Source: an uncultured Pirellulaceae bacterium | GTDB taxonomy: Bacteria; Planctomycetota; Planctomycetia; Pirellulales; Pirellulaceae | Reading direction: 5' to 3' | DNA: 64,000 bases | NCBI GenBank assembly: GCA_938084685.1 | Contig: CALKGE010000001.1 | Span: 310,001 to 374,000, forward strand | In this document: positions 48,968-58,177 of the stretch, one piece after another | Layout: each line of letters opens with the position of its first letter | Numbering within the stretch: position 1 is the stretch's first letter | Translations under genes and position numbers: made by a program | Notes under the pieces: model-generated | Told to the model about the DNA's origin: nothing | The model's database searches: none | The model's input: the letters and a program-made list of their open reading frames with translations, nothing else

Positions 48968-49742
48968 CCAACAAATCCTGTTAGGCAGAAAAATCGCAGT
49001 CAGCGTCGAACTCGATTTTAGTATTTTTCCCATTCGCAGCCGAACAAGATGGCGACTCAGCGCATAAAAAATGGCGGGAGACCAATTCCTAATTGCATCT
49101 CACCGCCGTTGGCTGTTCCGCACGATCCCTGCGCGGCAATGCCAAAAGAAAGCGTTAGGGAGGACCTCCGAGCCACGGCATTGGCCGTCGACTGTCGCTC
49201 CGATCAGTCGTCGCTCCCCAAGGCTTTGCTGTACTCATAAGTTTTACAAGCACAGTGATCCCGGGTGGGAAAGCTGTTTGGACCAGAAGGTCTATGGTGA
49301 GTTGCTTTTGGAATTTGCTTTTATTTGCCTTCGGAAAAAGAACAATTCCCAGGCGCGTAGCGGTGGCGCAGTTGGGGAGCTCTTTTTTCAAAGAAAAATA
49401 TGTAACAACAGAACCTGCCTCAAGGTGATAAGGATCAGACTGGCCTCTGTCGTTGCAAAGCAAAGTTCGGAAAGAACCTCGCGAAGGACCAATGTTGGTA
49501 TCAAACAACAGGAGCCATTTTTACGGACGAGAAGAAAATGTCAAGCAAGCAGCGTTAGATTTTCTGAGGATTCTTTTTTTGTTTTTTGTTTTGAATTAAT
49601 TTGCCGGGCCATTGAAACTCGTTTCGAAAATTCGTATGGCCGACACGGTGAGTTGTTTGGTATTCTTGGCAGATTATTTCGAGCATTTAGTAAGGCATGA
49701 TTCAACGGTAGAGCGACATTCAAGTGTTGCCAGAGAGCTTTT
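48968..49742. other. 775-base non-coding divergent gap
   Basis: The longest gene-free stretch in the window, between divergent folK and the glycosyltransferase. Plus-strand frames here (including 49071-49700) have compositions unlike protein and no family resemblance. Features seen are a small hairpin CGACTG...CAGTCG near 49189-49210, A/T tracts around 49380-49410, and T-rich tracts at 49570-49590. No tRNA, tmRNA, RNase P or SRP RNA signature was found, so it is most likely promoters plus leader sequence or an unrecognised RNA. Confidence 0.4.
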
Positions 49743-50630
49743 ATGCGACCATCCTTTCAATCCGATTCGTTGACAGACGAGGAGAAATCCAGAGTATCGG
49801 CGGCGTTGGCCGACGTGACAACGGACTGCTCTGACAGTGATCCGATTTCCACTCATTACGACAAACTTGTAAGTGTATTGGGCAGTGAACTCTGCGATCG
49901 CGCTGGCATTTATGTAATGCCTGAGAACTTCAAGTTGTCCGTCGTGATCCCGATCTATAACGAAGTAAAAACGCTGGAAGAAGTAGTGGGAAAGGTTCGG
50001 TCGATCGGATTGAATCTGGAAATGGTTCTTGTGGACGACGGTAGTACCGATGGTACCCGGGAGCTGCTGGAGCAGATGGATGGTGCCGAGGATTTGAAGA
50101 TCGTTTTCCATCCTCAGAACAAAGGAAAAGGTGCCGCAGTTCGTACTGGGTTTCAGGAAGCGACCGGTGATGTGATTGTCATTCAGGATGCTGATCTGGA
50201 GTACAACCCTGGCGAGTTTCGCTACCTGCTGCAACCGATTGTCGAAGACCGAGCTGACATCGTTTATGGCTCACGATTTCAAATCAAGGAGAAAGCTCAT
50301 TCGCCTGCCTGGCACATGGCGGTGAATGGTTTCATCACCTGGTTGTGTAACCTGATGACCGGATTGAAATTCACAGATGTGGAAACCTGCTATAAACTCT
50401 TTCGCCGTCCGTTGATTCAGGAGATCGCACCGGGCATGAAAGAAAACCGGTTCGGTATCGAGATTGAAATGACGGCAAAATTGGCTCGCCGTTCCAAGCA
50501 AAACGGTACGCGGTTTTTTGAAAGGCCAATCAGCTATCAACGGCGATCCTACGAAGAGGGCAAAAAGATCGGCTGGAAGGATGGCGTGAGTGCGCTGCGT
50601 TGTATTTTTTGGTACGGCCTGTTTGGTTAA
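49743..50630 (+). CDS. family 2 glycosyltransferase (DPM1/polyprenol-phosphate type)
   Basis: 295 residues. A 60-residue leader is followed by the GT-A fold: SVVIPIYNE at 66-74, VDDGSTDGT at 97-105, metal motif DADLEY at 149-154, and YGSRF and KLFRRPLI later. The pattern is that of dolichyl/undecaprenyl-phosphate sugar transferases, without a C-terminal membrane domain. It starts a four-gene run with a flippase 36 bases downstream, suggesting glycan or lipid-linked sugar synthesis. The sugar is not predictable. Confidence 0.9.
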   Translation: MRPSFQSDSLTDEEKSRVSAALADVTTDCSDSDPISTHYDKLVSVLGSELCDRAGIYVMPENFKLSVVIPIYNEVKTLEEVVGKVRSIGLNLEMVLVDDGSTDGTRELLEQMDGAEDLKIVFHPQNKGKGAAVRTGFQEATGDVIVIQDADLEYNPGEFRYLLQPIVEDRADIVYGSRFQIKEKAHSPAWHMAVNGFITWLCNLMTGLKFTDVETCYKLFRRPLIQEIAPGMKENRFGIEIEMTAKLARRSKQNGTRFFERPISYQRRSYEEGKKIGWKDGVSALRCIFWYGLFG

Positions 50631-50666
50631 ACAAAATCTTTCGGCAGAGAGACCAGGTTAAAGAAC

Positions 50667-52226
50667 ATGGTGGACAGTCCGCAAACCGAGTCGGAGCAAT
50701 CTGTCGCTGCCATTCCCGAGCAGGTGCAGCAGGAAACCCGTAAAGTGTTGCTGCTGCAGATTGCCCGACAAATCGTCGCGATTAGCGGAGCCGCGGCGCT
50801 CTACCGGCTGTTGGGCCCCGAGCCGTTTGGGCTGTATGGAATGGTCATTCCATTGCTCATGCTGCCTCGGATGGCTGCTACGTTGGGCCTCTCCACGGCA
50901 GCCGTGCAATCCGAGAGTTTGTCGCAGAGTCTACGCTCGACAGTTTTTTCAATCACCCTGTTTCTGGGGATCATGGCGGCGCTGGTCACCGGTGCTCTGG
51001 GACATCTGTTTAGTCGGATTTATCAGGTACCCGAGTTGGTCTGGATTTGCTGGACTTTTGCCGGGACGACGGTTGTGGATTCACTGGGATTAACCCATTT
51101 TGCCGGTCTGCAGCGGCAGCTGAAACTGGGGCGAATCGCGGCGATTCGGTTGGCGGGGCAGACAATCGCAGCCATTGTATCGGTGGCAGTGGCAGTTCGG
51201 CTTCAGCAGGACGTACTGACTTCCGGAATCTTGGCGCTGATCGCCATGGAATTCACTCAGTTGACGGTGAATACTCTGGGCTATTGGTGGCACGGTCGTT
51301 GGCTGCCAGGCCGGCCTGTCACAAGTGAATTGAAACAACTGCTGGCTTTTGGCGGCAATTACTCGCTGAGCAGTCTTGTTTTCTATGCCGGACAAAACCT
51401 GGACAAAGTGATGCTGGCGGTGATTCTTGGTTCTACGCAAACCGGACAACGACTGCTTGGAATGTACACGGCAATGTACAACCAGATGATGAAACCGGTC
51501 TATTTCGTTACCGATCCGGTTACCAGTGTGATGCTGCCCGCCCTGTCTCGTGCTCGCCAGAATGCGGGTAACTATCATCGAATTGCCATGAACTTTTACC
51601 GCTTCACTGCTATCCTGCTCGTGCCGGCAGGTGTTGGTTTGGCAGTGGTAAGTGAGGATGCTGTTTTGTTGATCAGCGGACCCAATTGGGACGAAGCGGC
51701 AACATTTCTGTTCGCTCTGGCGCCAGCCATCTGTGTACACGGACTCATTAATATCTCAGGCAGTTTACTGGCATCGGTCGGTCAGACTGGACGATTGCTG
51801 GGTGCGGCAGCGATTCTGTTTGTTATTCAGGCTCAGGGCTTAGCGGCAGCTTACTGGTTCGCAGGTCAGTTGGAATCCAGTTCAGGCCGGTCAACCGAAG
51901 AGGTGGTCAGTGTGGCAGTGGCGGTGAGTTACTCGATGGTTCTGATCTTTGTAACGGTACCCTATCTGGCCTTTTGCTTTTCTCGAGTTGGCCTGTCGTT
52001 ACGGCTGTTACTGGGGGACTTGATTCAGATTCTGGGTCGTTCGATGCTGATGGGAGTGACCGTCTGGTTTGTTCAGGACTTGATGTTGCTGGCAGAGTGG
52101 AGCTTGTATGTGCGCTTCCCCGTGGCCATCGCGGTTGGGGTGTTAGCTTATGCTGTCCTGATGTGGCCTCGGATTCAGCAGTATGTCATTCCGTTTCTCA
52201 CCAAGCGTCAGGAGGGGCTGGCATGA
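50667..52226 (+). CDS. Wzx/MurJ-like oligosaccharide flippase (MOP superfamily)
   Basis: 519 residues with about 12-14 TM segments. The N-terminal RQIVAISGAAALYRLLGPEPFGLYGMVIP and FGGNYSLSSLVFYAGQNLDKVMLAVILG motifs are typical of Wzx-type polysaccharide flippases. It likely moves a lipid-linked saccharide across the inner membrane for polymer assembly. The stop overlaps the next ATG (ATGA at 52223-52226). It follows the glycosyltransferase in one run. Confidence 0.9.
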   Translation: MVDSPQTESEQSVAAIPEQVQQETRKVLLLQIARQIVAISGAAALYRLLGPEPFGLYGMVIPLLMLPRMAATLGLSTAAVQSESLSQSLRSTVFSITLFLGIMAALVTGALGHLFSRIYQVPELVWICWTFAGTTVVDSLGLTHFAGLQRQLKLGRIAAIRLAGQTIAAIVSVAVAVRLQQDVLTSGILALIAMEFTQLTVNTLGYWWHGRWLPGRPVTSELKQLLAFGGNYSLSSLVFYAGQNLDKVMLAVILGSTQTGQRLLGMYTAMYNQMMKPVYFVTDPVTSVMLPALSRARQNAGNYHRIAMNFYRFTAILLVPAGVGLAVVSEDAVLLISGPNWDEAATFLFALAPAICVHGLINISGSLLASVGQTGRLLGAAAILFVIQAQGLAAAYWFAGQLESSSGRSTEEVVSVAVAVSYSMVLIFVTVPYLAFCFSRVGLSLRLLLGDLIQILGRSMLMGVTVWFVQDLMLLAEWSLYVRFPVAIAVGVLAYAVLMWPRIQQYVIPFLTKRQEGLA

Positions 52227-53566
52227 GTGGTGACCGTACAAAGAACCAGATATGTTTTTTGGTTCTGGCGGTGACGTTCGCACTGGTCTGGATGGTGGAG
52301 CAGACCGATATTTCGCCCACCTTGCGGTACGTTGCCTATGCGCTGGCAACGGTGGTGCTTGTTGCATTAATGGTCCTGATTCGCAAGCCCCTTTCTGATC
52401 GACCTGGAAGCACATTACTGAAACAATTGGGCGACCAGGCTGATCCTCTGCTGGCGTGGGAGGATGAGCTGAAACGTCAGCAGGAATCGCTGGAAAGTTT
52501 TGCACGGCAGCTTGACCAGCGATATACCAATTTGTCGCAGAAGTTAATCGCCTTTCACGAATGGTCAGAATTTCCTCCGCCGATCGACCTGGATGAAGGT
52601 ATTCAGATAGCCATCGACCGGGGAGATCTGCCGGACGACGTTTTGCTTGCTGAGCTCGTCGAAAAAGATCGTCTGACGATCGAATTTCTGGAAGAACAGG
52701 CCAAACGGATCTTCGAGAAGATTCTTCAGAACAAATACACGATCGATGGAGAACTGCAGCCCAGGATGCTGCGTAGTGAAGCGATTGAAATTGCAGAGTC
52801 CGTTGCCAGGATTTATCAGCCGGACGCAAAGTTTCCTTTGATGGAAACCAGTGCGGAACAGATTATGTTTGCTGCCAGTCGAGTCTGTCTGCAGACACTG
52901 GTTGTGATGGACGAGCTTCCGTTGAATGTAAAACAGATGAATGTCCAGAGTCTCTACGGATATATCTCGAAGGCAGTCAAAGCTTACGGAGTCTATAAGA
53001 AGGCAAAACCGTTGCTGGATTATGCCAGCAGCGCAGTGTACGCAGGTCGATTTGCCTGGGGAGCGAATCCGGTAGCCACCGGCGCCATGTGGTTGCTTCA
53101 GAGTGCGGGCAAAAAAGCTGCTTCCAACGTGGCCGGAAAATACCTGAATGAACAGGCGATGAGCCTGTTAAGTAATGTCATCCATGCGATTGGTTTTGAA
53201 GCGGCACAGATTTATGGAGGCGATTTTCGACATCGGGATGCCAACTGGATTTATGGTGTCGAACTGGTGGAAACGGTGAACCACTTTCAGTTTGACAGAC
53301 AGTCGTTGATTGCCGCGCTGGAGGAATTGGGATCGCTGAAGTTTCGTAGCGAATACGATCGCGTGTTTTTATATCGCTGTGTCGCTGTGGGAAAGAGTCC
53401 TGATGCGCGCCGATACCGCGCAGCTGCAATTCTGACTGCTGAACAGAAGCAGGCTGTTTATCTTAAAATTGGTGACTATCTGAAGACGCATTATGAAGGC
53501 CTGGATACTGACCGCATTGAAAAATGGCGATTGCGCCTGCGGAAGCATCTGGGACTCAAGCGTTGA
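52223..53566 (+). CDS. membrane-anchored helical protein of unknown function
   Basis: 447 residues from the ATG at 52223, which overlaps the flippase stop and has AGGAGGGG just upstream. Two TMs at the N-terminus (about 10-27 and 34-53) are followed by a short coiled coil (about 75-110) and a long helical region with an Ala/Gly-rich hydrophobic stretch (YASSAVYAGRFAWGANPVATGAMWLL) that could be membrane-associated. No family is recognised. Coupling to the flippase suggests a role in the same export or envelope process. Confidence 0.78.
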   Translation: MSGDRTKNQICFLVLAVTFALVWMVEQTDISPTLRYVAYALATVVLVALMVLIRKPLSDRPGSTLLKQLGDQADPLLAWEDELKRQQESLESFARQLDQRYTNLSQKLIAFHEWSEFPPPIDLDEGIQIAIDRGDLPDDVLLAELVEKDRLTIEFLEEQAKRIFEKILQNKYTIDGELQPRMLRSEAIEIAESVARIYQPDAKFPLMETSAEQIMFAASRVCLQTLVVMDELPLNVKQMNVQSLYGYISKAVKAYGVYKKAKPLLDYASSAVYAGRFAWGANPVATGAMWLLQSAGKKAASNVAGKYLNEQAMSLLSNVIHAIGFEAAQIYGGDFRHRDANWIYGVELVETVNHFQFDRQSLIAALEELGSLKFRSEYDRVFLYRCVAVGKSPDARRYRAAAILTAEQKQAVYLKIGDYLKTHYEGLDTDRIEKWRLRLRKHLGLKR

Positions 53567-53668
53567 CCAAACAATTTTCTTCGGCCGGTTGGGTCAGCAC
53601 GTGACATCCGCCATAATGGAAGCTGCAATCGGAAGCCTTTTGGTTCTAACGAAACAGGGACATCAGTC

Positions 53669-54961
53669 ATGGTTGAATTACCGCGTGTATTCAAAGTTCG
53701 ACAGCACTTTCAGGCAGTGGAATGTGAAGATGTGGCAGCGGAGGTGGAGACTCAGTTAACCCGGCTGGATTTAGGGCAAACGATCAAGCACGGTGACACT
53801 GTTGCCATCTCGGCCGGTAGTCGGGGCATCGCTAATATTCATACTGCCATTCGCGCGATTGTGCAGCATGTCCAGTCGCTCGGCGGAGAACCTTTCGTTG
53901 TACCGGCGATGGGCAGCCACGGAGGGGGTACCGCAGAAGGCCAACGGGCAATTGTCGAAGGTTACGGAATGACCGAGGAGTTTCTCGGATGCCCTATCAA
54001 AGCCACCATGGAAACGCATATTGTCTGTCAGGCAGATGAGGGATTTCCCGTCCATTTTGATAAGTACGCCTGGGAAGCAGACCACGTCATTGTCTGCAAT
54101 CGTATCAAGCCTCACACCAACTTTGCCGGAGATATTGAAAGTGGCCTGATGAAGATGATGCTTATCGGCCTGGGAAAACACAACGGAGCGAAAATCTATC
54201 ATCGTGCTATCAACGATTACAGCTTTGGTCAGATTGTCCGCAGTGTTGCAAAAGAAGTGCTGGATAAATGTGGTGTCGTGGCGGGCGTTGCTTTAGTAGA
54301 AAATCAATTCGATCACACCGCGCTGGTGGAAGCGGTTGCCCCGGACGATTTTGAAAGCCGCGAAAAGGAGCTGTTGTTGCTGGCGAAACAATACATGCCC
54401 AGTATTCCGTTCGAGGAAGTTCAGTTTCTGGCCATTGATGAAATGGGTAAAGACATCAGTGGCTCGGGAATGGACACCAATGTGATTGGCCGCAAATATA
54501 ACGACCACAAGGCAACTGGCGATGAAACGCCACGTGTTAAATATATCGCTGTGCGTGGGTTGACTCCGGTGACACACGGAAACGCCACCGGACTGGGAAT
54601 GGCAGAGTTCTGTCGCAGCCGGGTAGCCCGCGAAGTGGATCAGAAAATCACTCGCATAAACTGCATCACCGGCGGGCACATTACCGCGGCGATGAGTCCG
54701 CTAGATTATGAGACCGACTATGAAATCTTCGACGTGGTCACTCAGTCCGTGGGACTTACCGAACCACAGGACATTCGTTTTGTCTGGATTCGTAATACGC
54801 TGGATGTTGCCGAGTTCATTTGCAGCGAAGCCTATCTGTCGCAGGTACAACAACGGGAAGATCTGGAGCAAATCAGCGAATTACACGAGTTACCCTTCGA
54901 TCAGGAGGGCAATCTGCCCGATTTCGTTCAGCAGGCATTGACTGGCGAGCCCGATCTATAA
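53669..54961 (+). CDS. LarA/DUF2088-like protein (lactate racemase family)
   Basis: 430 residues. It has the DUF2088/LarA-N features AISAGSRGIANIHTAIRAIV, VVPAMGSHGGGTAEGQ and NRIKPHTNFAGDIESGLMKMMLIGLGKH, which in LarA hold the substrate and the nickel pincer cofactor region. Cofactor genes larB, larC and larE are not in the window, and many relatives have unknown substrates, so lactate racemase activity should not be assumed. Its TAA interlocks with the convergent channel gene's TAG (6-base overlap). Confidence 0.82.
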   Translation: MVELPRVFKVRQHFQAVECEDVAAEVETQLTRLDLGQTIKHGDTVAISAGSRGIANIHTAIRAIVQHVQSLGGEPFVVPAMGSHGGGTAEGQRAIVEGYGMTEEFLGCPIKATMETHIVCQADEGFPVHFDKYAWEADHVIVCNRIKPHTNFAGDIESGLMKMMLIGLGKHNGAKIYHRAINDYSFGQIVRSVAKEVLDKCGVVAGVALVENQFDHTALVEAVAPDDFESREKELLLLAKQYMPSIPFEEVQFLAIDEMGKDISGSGMDTNVIGRKYNDHKATGDETPRVKYIAVRGLTPVTHGNATGLGMAEFCRSRVAREVDQKITRINCITGGHITAAMSPLDYETDYEIFDVVTQSVGLTEPQDIRFVWIRNTLDVAEFICSEAYLSQVQQREDLEQISELHELPFDQEGNLPDFVQQALTGEPDL

Positions 54962-55828
54962 CTTCGAGCCGCAGTATTTGCAGTAGATGGCGTCATCGTC
55001 ATGCCCTTCTTTGGTACACGTCAGACACGCTTGAGTGTTGGTTTGTGCTTTGGAAGCGGCAATGATTTCCACCGAGAAGATTCCGCTGGGAACAATGATG
55101 ATTGCATAACCAAGAATCATTGCGATGGCAGCGATCGTTTGTCCAGGAACCGTTTGTGGAGCGATATCTCCATAACCGACAGTGGTAATCGTTACGATCG
55201 CCCAGTAAATGCTTTTGGGGATTGAGGTGAAGTCCGAGCTTTCACTGTAAAGGTTCTCAATGACATAAACAGTCGTCCCCATGACCAGAATCAGACTCAT
55301 CACTACCAGCAGAAACACAACGATCTTGGGCCGTGCTGCTCGTAGTGCTTCCAAAAGAACGCGGGACTCCTGGACGTAACTGTGCAGCCTGAAAATTCGA
55401 AAGATTCTGATCAAACGGAGTACGCGGACTACGGAAAGCGCTTGGGATCCCGGGATGATGAGACCCACGTAGGTTGGCAGGATGGATAACAGATCAACGA
55501 TGCCCCAGAAACTGAAAATGTAGCGTAACGGTTCGCGTACACAGGCGATACGCATGGCGTATTCGATGCTGAAGGCAATAGTAATAGCCCATTCGGTGAT
55601 GTTTAACCATTTGCCGTAGTGCTCGTCGATTGCTTGAACACTTTGCAGCATCACGATCAGAACACTGATGACAATCGCAATCAGTAACCCAACATCAAAA
55701 GCTTTCCCTTTGGGTGTATCCGCTTCGAAAATGATCTCATGCCAACGAAAACGCCAGTCCGCCGCTTTGTGAGGTTCAGGAGGTGCTTCAGCTGCCGGTT
55801 TTTCAGGCATCAATTCTGAGTCTGTCAT
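54956..55828 (-). CDS. Kv-type potassium channel with C-terminal zinc ribbon
   Basis: 290 residues from the ATG at 55828; a 143-codon upstream extension in frame is Cys/His/Pro-rich, overlaps the divergent permease gene and is rejected. Six TMs: an arginine-rich S4 RVLRLIRIFRIFR at 135-147, and the selectivity filter TVGYGD at 216-221 before S6. After S6, C268-x2-C271 and C283-x2-C286 form a zinc-ribbon-like tail. It should conduct K+ at the inner membrane; the ribbon may link to a partner or to metal/redox state. Confidence 0.9.
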   Translation of the reverse strand: MTDSELMPEKPAAEAPPEPHKAADWRFRWHEIIFEADTPKGKAFDVGLLIAIVISVLIVMLQSVQAIDEHYGKWLNITEWAITIAFSIEYAMRIACVREPLRYIFSFWGIVDLLSILPTYVGLIIPGSQALSVVRVLRLIRIFRIFRLHSYVQESRVLLEALRAARPKIVVFLLVVMSLILVMGTTVYVIENLYSESSDFTSIPKSIYWAIVTITTVGYGDIAPQTVPGQTIAAIAMILGYAIIIVPSGIFSVEIIAASKAQTNTQACLTCTKEGHDDDAIYCKYCGSKL

Positions 55829-55897
55829 GTAGTTGATTCTACGCAGAGAACAGAAGGAGGGTAAAGAAGCTCTTCCACGGTGTGTATGATGTGAAGT

Positions 55898-57295
55898 ATG
55901 TCTGAATCGCAACTGGATCATTCCAAACGCACGTTGTCCGCCATGGATGCAGCTAGCATCGTCGTGGGGATTATCATCGGAGCCGGGATCTACAGGACAA
56001 CTCCGACCATTGCCGCCGTGACTTCCAACACCACCTGGTTGATCGGGGTATGGATACTGGGGGGATGTTTCGCCCTCATCGGAGCGCTCTGTTATGTTGA
56101 GTTGGCAATACGGATTCCTGACGATGGTGGGGAATATGCATATCTGCGTAGGGGATTTAACAGTTCCGCGGCGACCATCTACGCCTGGATTGAGTTCTGG
56201 ATTATTCGTCCTGGTAGCACCGGGCCCATGGCGATTTTGTTTGGCGAATATGCACACCGCGTTTATCCGCTGGTGGAAAATGAAATCATCAGCAGCGTAC
56301 TTTATGCAGCTCTGGCTACCGTTGGGATGCTGATCGTGAATCTTCGCGGATTGAAGGCAGGCAAAGGAACTCAGAACGCATTGACCGTCGTGAAAGTCGT
56401 CGCACTGGTGTTACTGATCGCGATCTCCTTCGGAGCCGTCTTCGCAGGAGCCAACGTACCCGCCGCTGTTCAGCCCGAGCGTGTTTCGTCGGGACAGTCA
56501 CTTGATGGTTTCCTGTTGGCGATGGTACTTGTGATGTTTACCTATGGTGGGTGGAATGATGTTTCATTTGTGGCGTCTGAAGTGAAGCAGCCGCAGAAGA
56601 ATATCCTGCGAGGACTGCTGATTGGAATTTTTACTGTCGTCGTGATCTACATCCTTATCAACATTGCCATGGTGATGACGCTGGGGCAGGCAGGTCTGGC
56701 AGCGTCTCAGACGCCAGCGACTGACATGCTGCGGCTAACAGCTGGACAGCATGCCGAAAAAATAATGGCGGTGTTGATCTGCATTTCGGCATTAGGCGCA
56801 GTAAACGCCATGCTCATTACCAGCGCCCGGATCTATCATGCCCTGGGAAAACAGGTGGCTGCCTTCAGTTGGCTGGGGCAGTGGAACGAGCGACTCCATG
56901 TCCCCGCTCGTTCCTTGTGGCTGCAAACGGTCGTTGTGTTGATGATGGTGGTCGGTTTTGGGTTACAAGACGAGGGATTTGAGTTGCTGGTACTCTTTGT
57001 TTCACCTTTCATGTGGATATTTCTGGCACTGATAGGAGTAAGTTTGATAAGAGTACGTCGACGGGCATTGAATGCGGATTGTGGTTTTCAGGTACCGCTG
57101 TATCCCTTGCTTCCCATCACGTTCATCGGTTCCAGTCTTTTTATGGTGTATCGGAGCCTGAGTTACTTGCAGCTTCAGGTGACAGAGAGAAAACTGCTGG
57201 ACAACAGCTTCTTTCTTTTTCTCTTTTTCTTTACGGTGGCGGTGGTTCTGTCTGCCTTTGCAGTTTCAGTCTGGTCCGCTGGACGGCGGAAATAA
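55898..57295 (+). CDS. APC-family amino acid permease
   Basis: 465 residues with about 12 TMs. MDAASIVVGIIIGAGIYRTTPTIAA and LCYVELAIRIPDDGGEYAYLRRGF are the first-TM and TM3 motifs of the amino acid-polyamine-organocation (LAT-like) permeases. The substrate is unknown; it may be an antiporter. It is divergent from the K+ channel with only 69 bases between starts, so their promoters must overlap. Its stop runs into the A-tract of the terminator. Confidence 0.92.
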   Translation: MSESQLDHSKRTLSAMDAASIVVGIIIGAGIYRTTPTIAAVTSNTTWLIGVWILGGCFALIGALCYVELAIRIPDDGGEYAYLRRGFNSSAATIYAWIEFWIIRPGSTGPMAILFGEYAHRVYPLVENEIISSVLYAALATVGMLIVNLRGLKAGKGTQNALTVVKVVALVLLIAISFGAVFAGANVPAAVQPERVSSGQSLDGFLLAMVLVMFTYGGWNDVSFVASEVKQPQKNILRGLLIGIFTVVVIYILINIAMVMTLGQAGLAASQTPATDMLRLTAGQHAEKIMAVLICISALGAVNAMLITSARIYHALGKQVAAFSWLGQWNERLHVPARSLWLQTVVVLMMVVGFGLQDEGFELLVLFVSPFMWIFLALIGVSLIRVRRRALNADCGFQVPLYPLLPITFIGSSLFMVYRSLSYLQLQVTERKLLDNSFFLFLFFFTVAVVLSAFAVSVWSAGRRK

Positions 57296-57341
57296 AAAAA
57301 GCTCGCCGCGGTTAAAGGTAGAGCTTCAATCCGCGGCGAGC
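57294..57341 (-). terminator. intrinsic terminator for the hemerythrin-like gene
   Basis: A perfect 11-bp stem, GCTCGCCGCGG (57301-57311) with CCGCGGCGAGC (57331-57341), has a 19-base loop. On the minus strand it is followed by seven T (57300-57294). On the plus strand the permease stop lies in the A-run and no good T-run follows, so it mainly serves the minus-strand gene, though the hairpin may also protect the permease mRNA 3' end. Confidence 0.85.
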
Positions 57342-57368
57342 AATTATTGCTACTAAGCTTCCATTAAT

Positions 57369-57851
57369 TCAGTCTCCGACACCAATGTCGTCGTCATATG
57401 CTTGAAGAATTAGTAGCTGTTCCCGTCGTTCGTGTCGCCTGAGGTCGTTGTGGAATCCGTGAAACTCTTTTGCCACCTGCCGAAAAGCGACTTGTAACGA
57501 CCCACGATTTTGCAAAGCCCAGGTGAAATTGACCAGCTCTGATATACGGTCCTGTAATCGACGGTGTTCTTTCAACAGGTTTTCGGCAAGGTCGCTCAAC
57601 CGCGGTGCAATTTCCACCGGGTCGTCCAGATATCCAAAGGCTTCCTCCAAACTGAAGTGGGTGGCCAGCTGATCTCGTAGTCGGGTCAGCCGGACACAAA
57701 AAAACATGCAGCCGTCAGTTGTTTTTAGGCGGTAATTGCAAGCCACTTCCAGATCATCCACCAGCTGCCACAGTTCACGATTGAGCTGTTTGATTTCTTC
57801 CAGAAATGCCGAATTGATCGCTTTTGTCTTCGTTTGGAGAAGCACTTGCAA
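57369..57851 (-). CDS. hemerythrin-like (HHE) domain protein
   Basis: 160 residues, all helical. H65-x3-E69, H96, H131/H134 and H140-x3-E144 have the order expected for a four-helix hemerythrin domain binding a di-iron centre, but spacing was judged by eye and ligand assignment is tentative. There is no signal peptide. Such proteins sense or store O2 or NO, or bind iron. It is monocistronic with a strong terminator. Confidence 0.68.
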   Translation of the reverse strand: MQVLLQTKTKAINSAFLEEIKQLNRELWQLVDDLEVACNYRLKTTDGCMFFCVRLTRLRDQLATHFSLEEAFGYLDDPVEIAPRLSDLAENLLKEHRRLQDRISELVNFTWALQNRGSLQVAFRQVAKEFHGFHNDLRRHERREQLLILQAYDDDIGVGD

Positions 57852-58177
57852 ACCCTCCTGTGGTTAGACCTGTTTGAGGAATATATCCTCTGTTCGCTGA
57901 GGTGCTCATAAGCCGGAGAATCATGAACAAAGATGAGACGAGCGTCGGCAGCGATAAGAAAAGGAGTTGTCGGGCAGCAAAGGGGTCAAAGATGAGATAC
58001 AGGAAAATCAGCTGCCATTGCTAAACGATAACCTGTAGGATGACCGAACGCAAGAAAAATCTTAGTGAACCTTTTCACAAGATATCCCGGTCGGGCCAGC
58101 CGGCCTGGATGACGTGCCAACTATAGTGGATAGGAGATAATCAGGGGGCGGTTGAACTACCCCTGTCAGGAGTGAAC
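57852..58177. other. divergent gap before the trans-sulfuration gene
   Basis: 326 bases without a gene. It contains the dyad GAGGA-ATATA-TCCTC at about 57877-57891 just upstream of the hemerythrin-like gene, and an inverted repeat CAGGGG...CCCCTG (58142-58147/58160-58165) just before the ribosome-binding site of the next gene. No known SAM riboswitch class was recognised. Confidence 0.35.

Noticed and set aside
49071-49700. 209-codon plus-strand frame in the folK-glycosyltransferase gap
   Set aside because: Arg/Ser/Cys-rich, no motif, no clear ribosome-binding site; more likely non-coding.
55829-56257. 143-residue N-terminal extension of the K+ channel
   Set aside because: Cys/His/Pro-rich unlike any channel, antisense to the divergent permease gene; the ATG at 55828 gives a normal channel.
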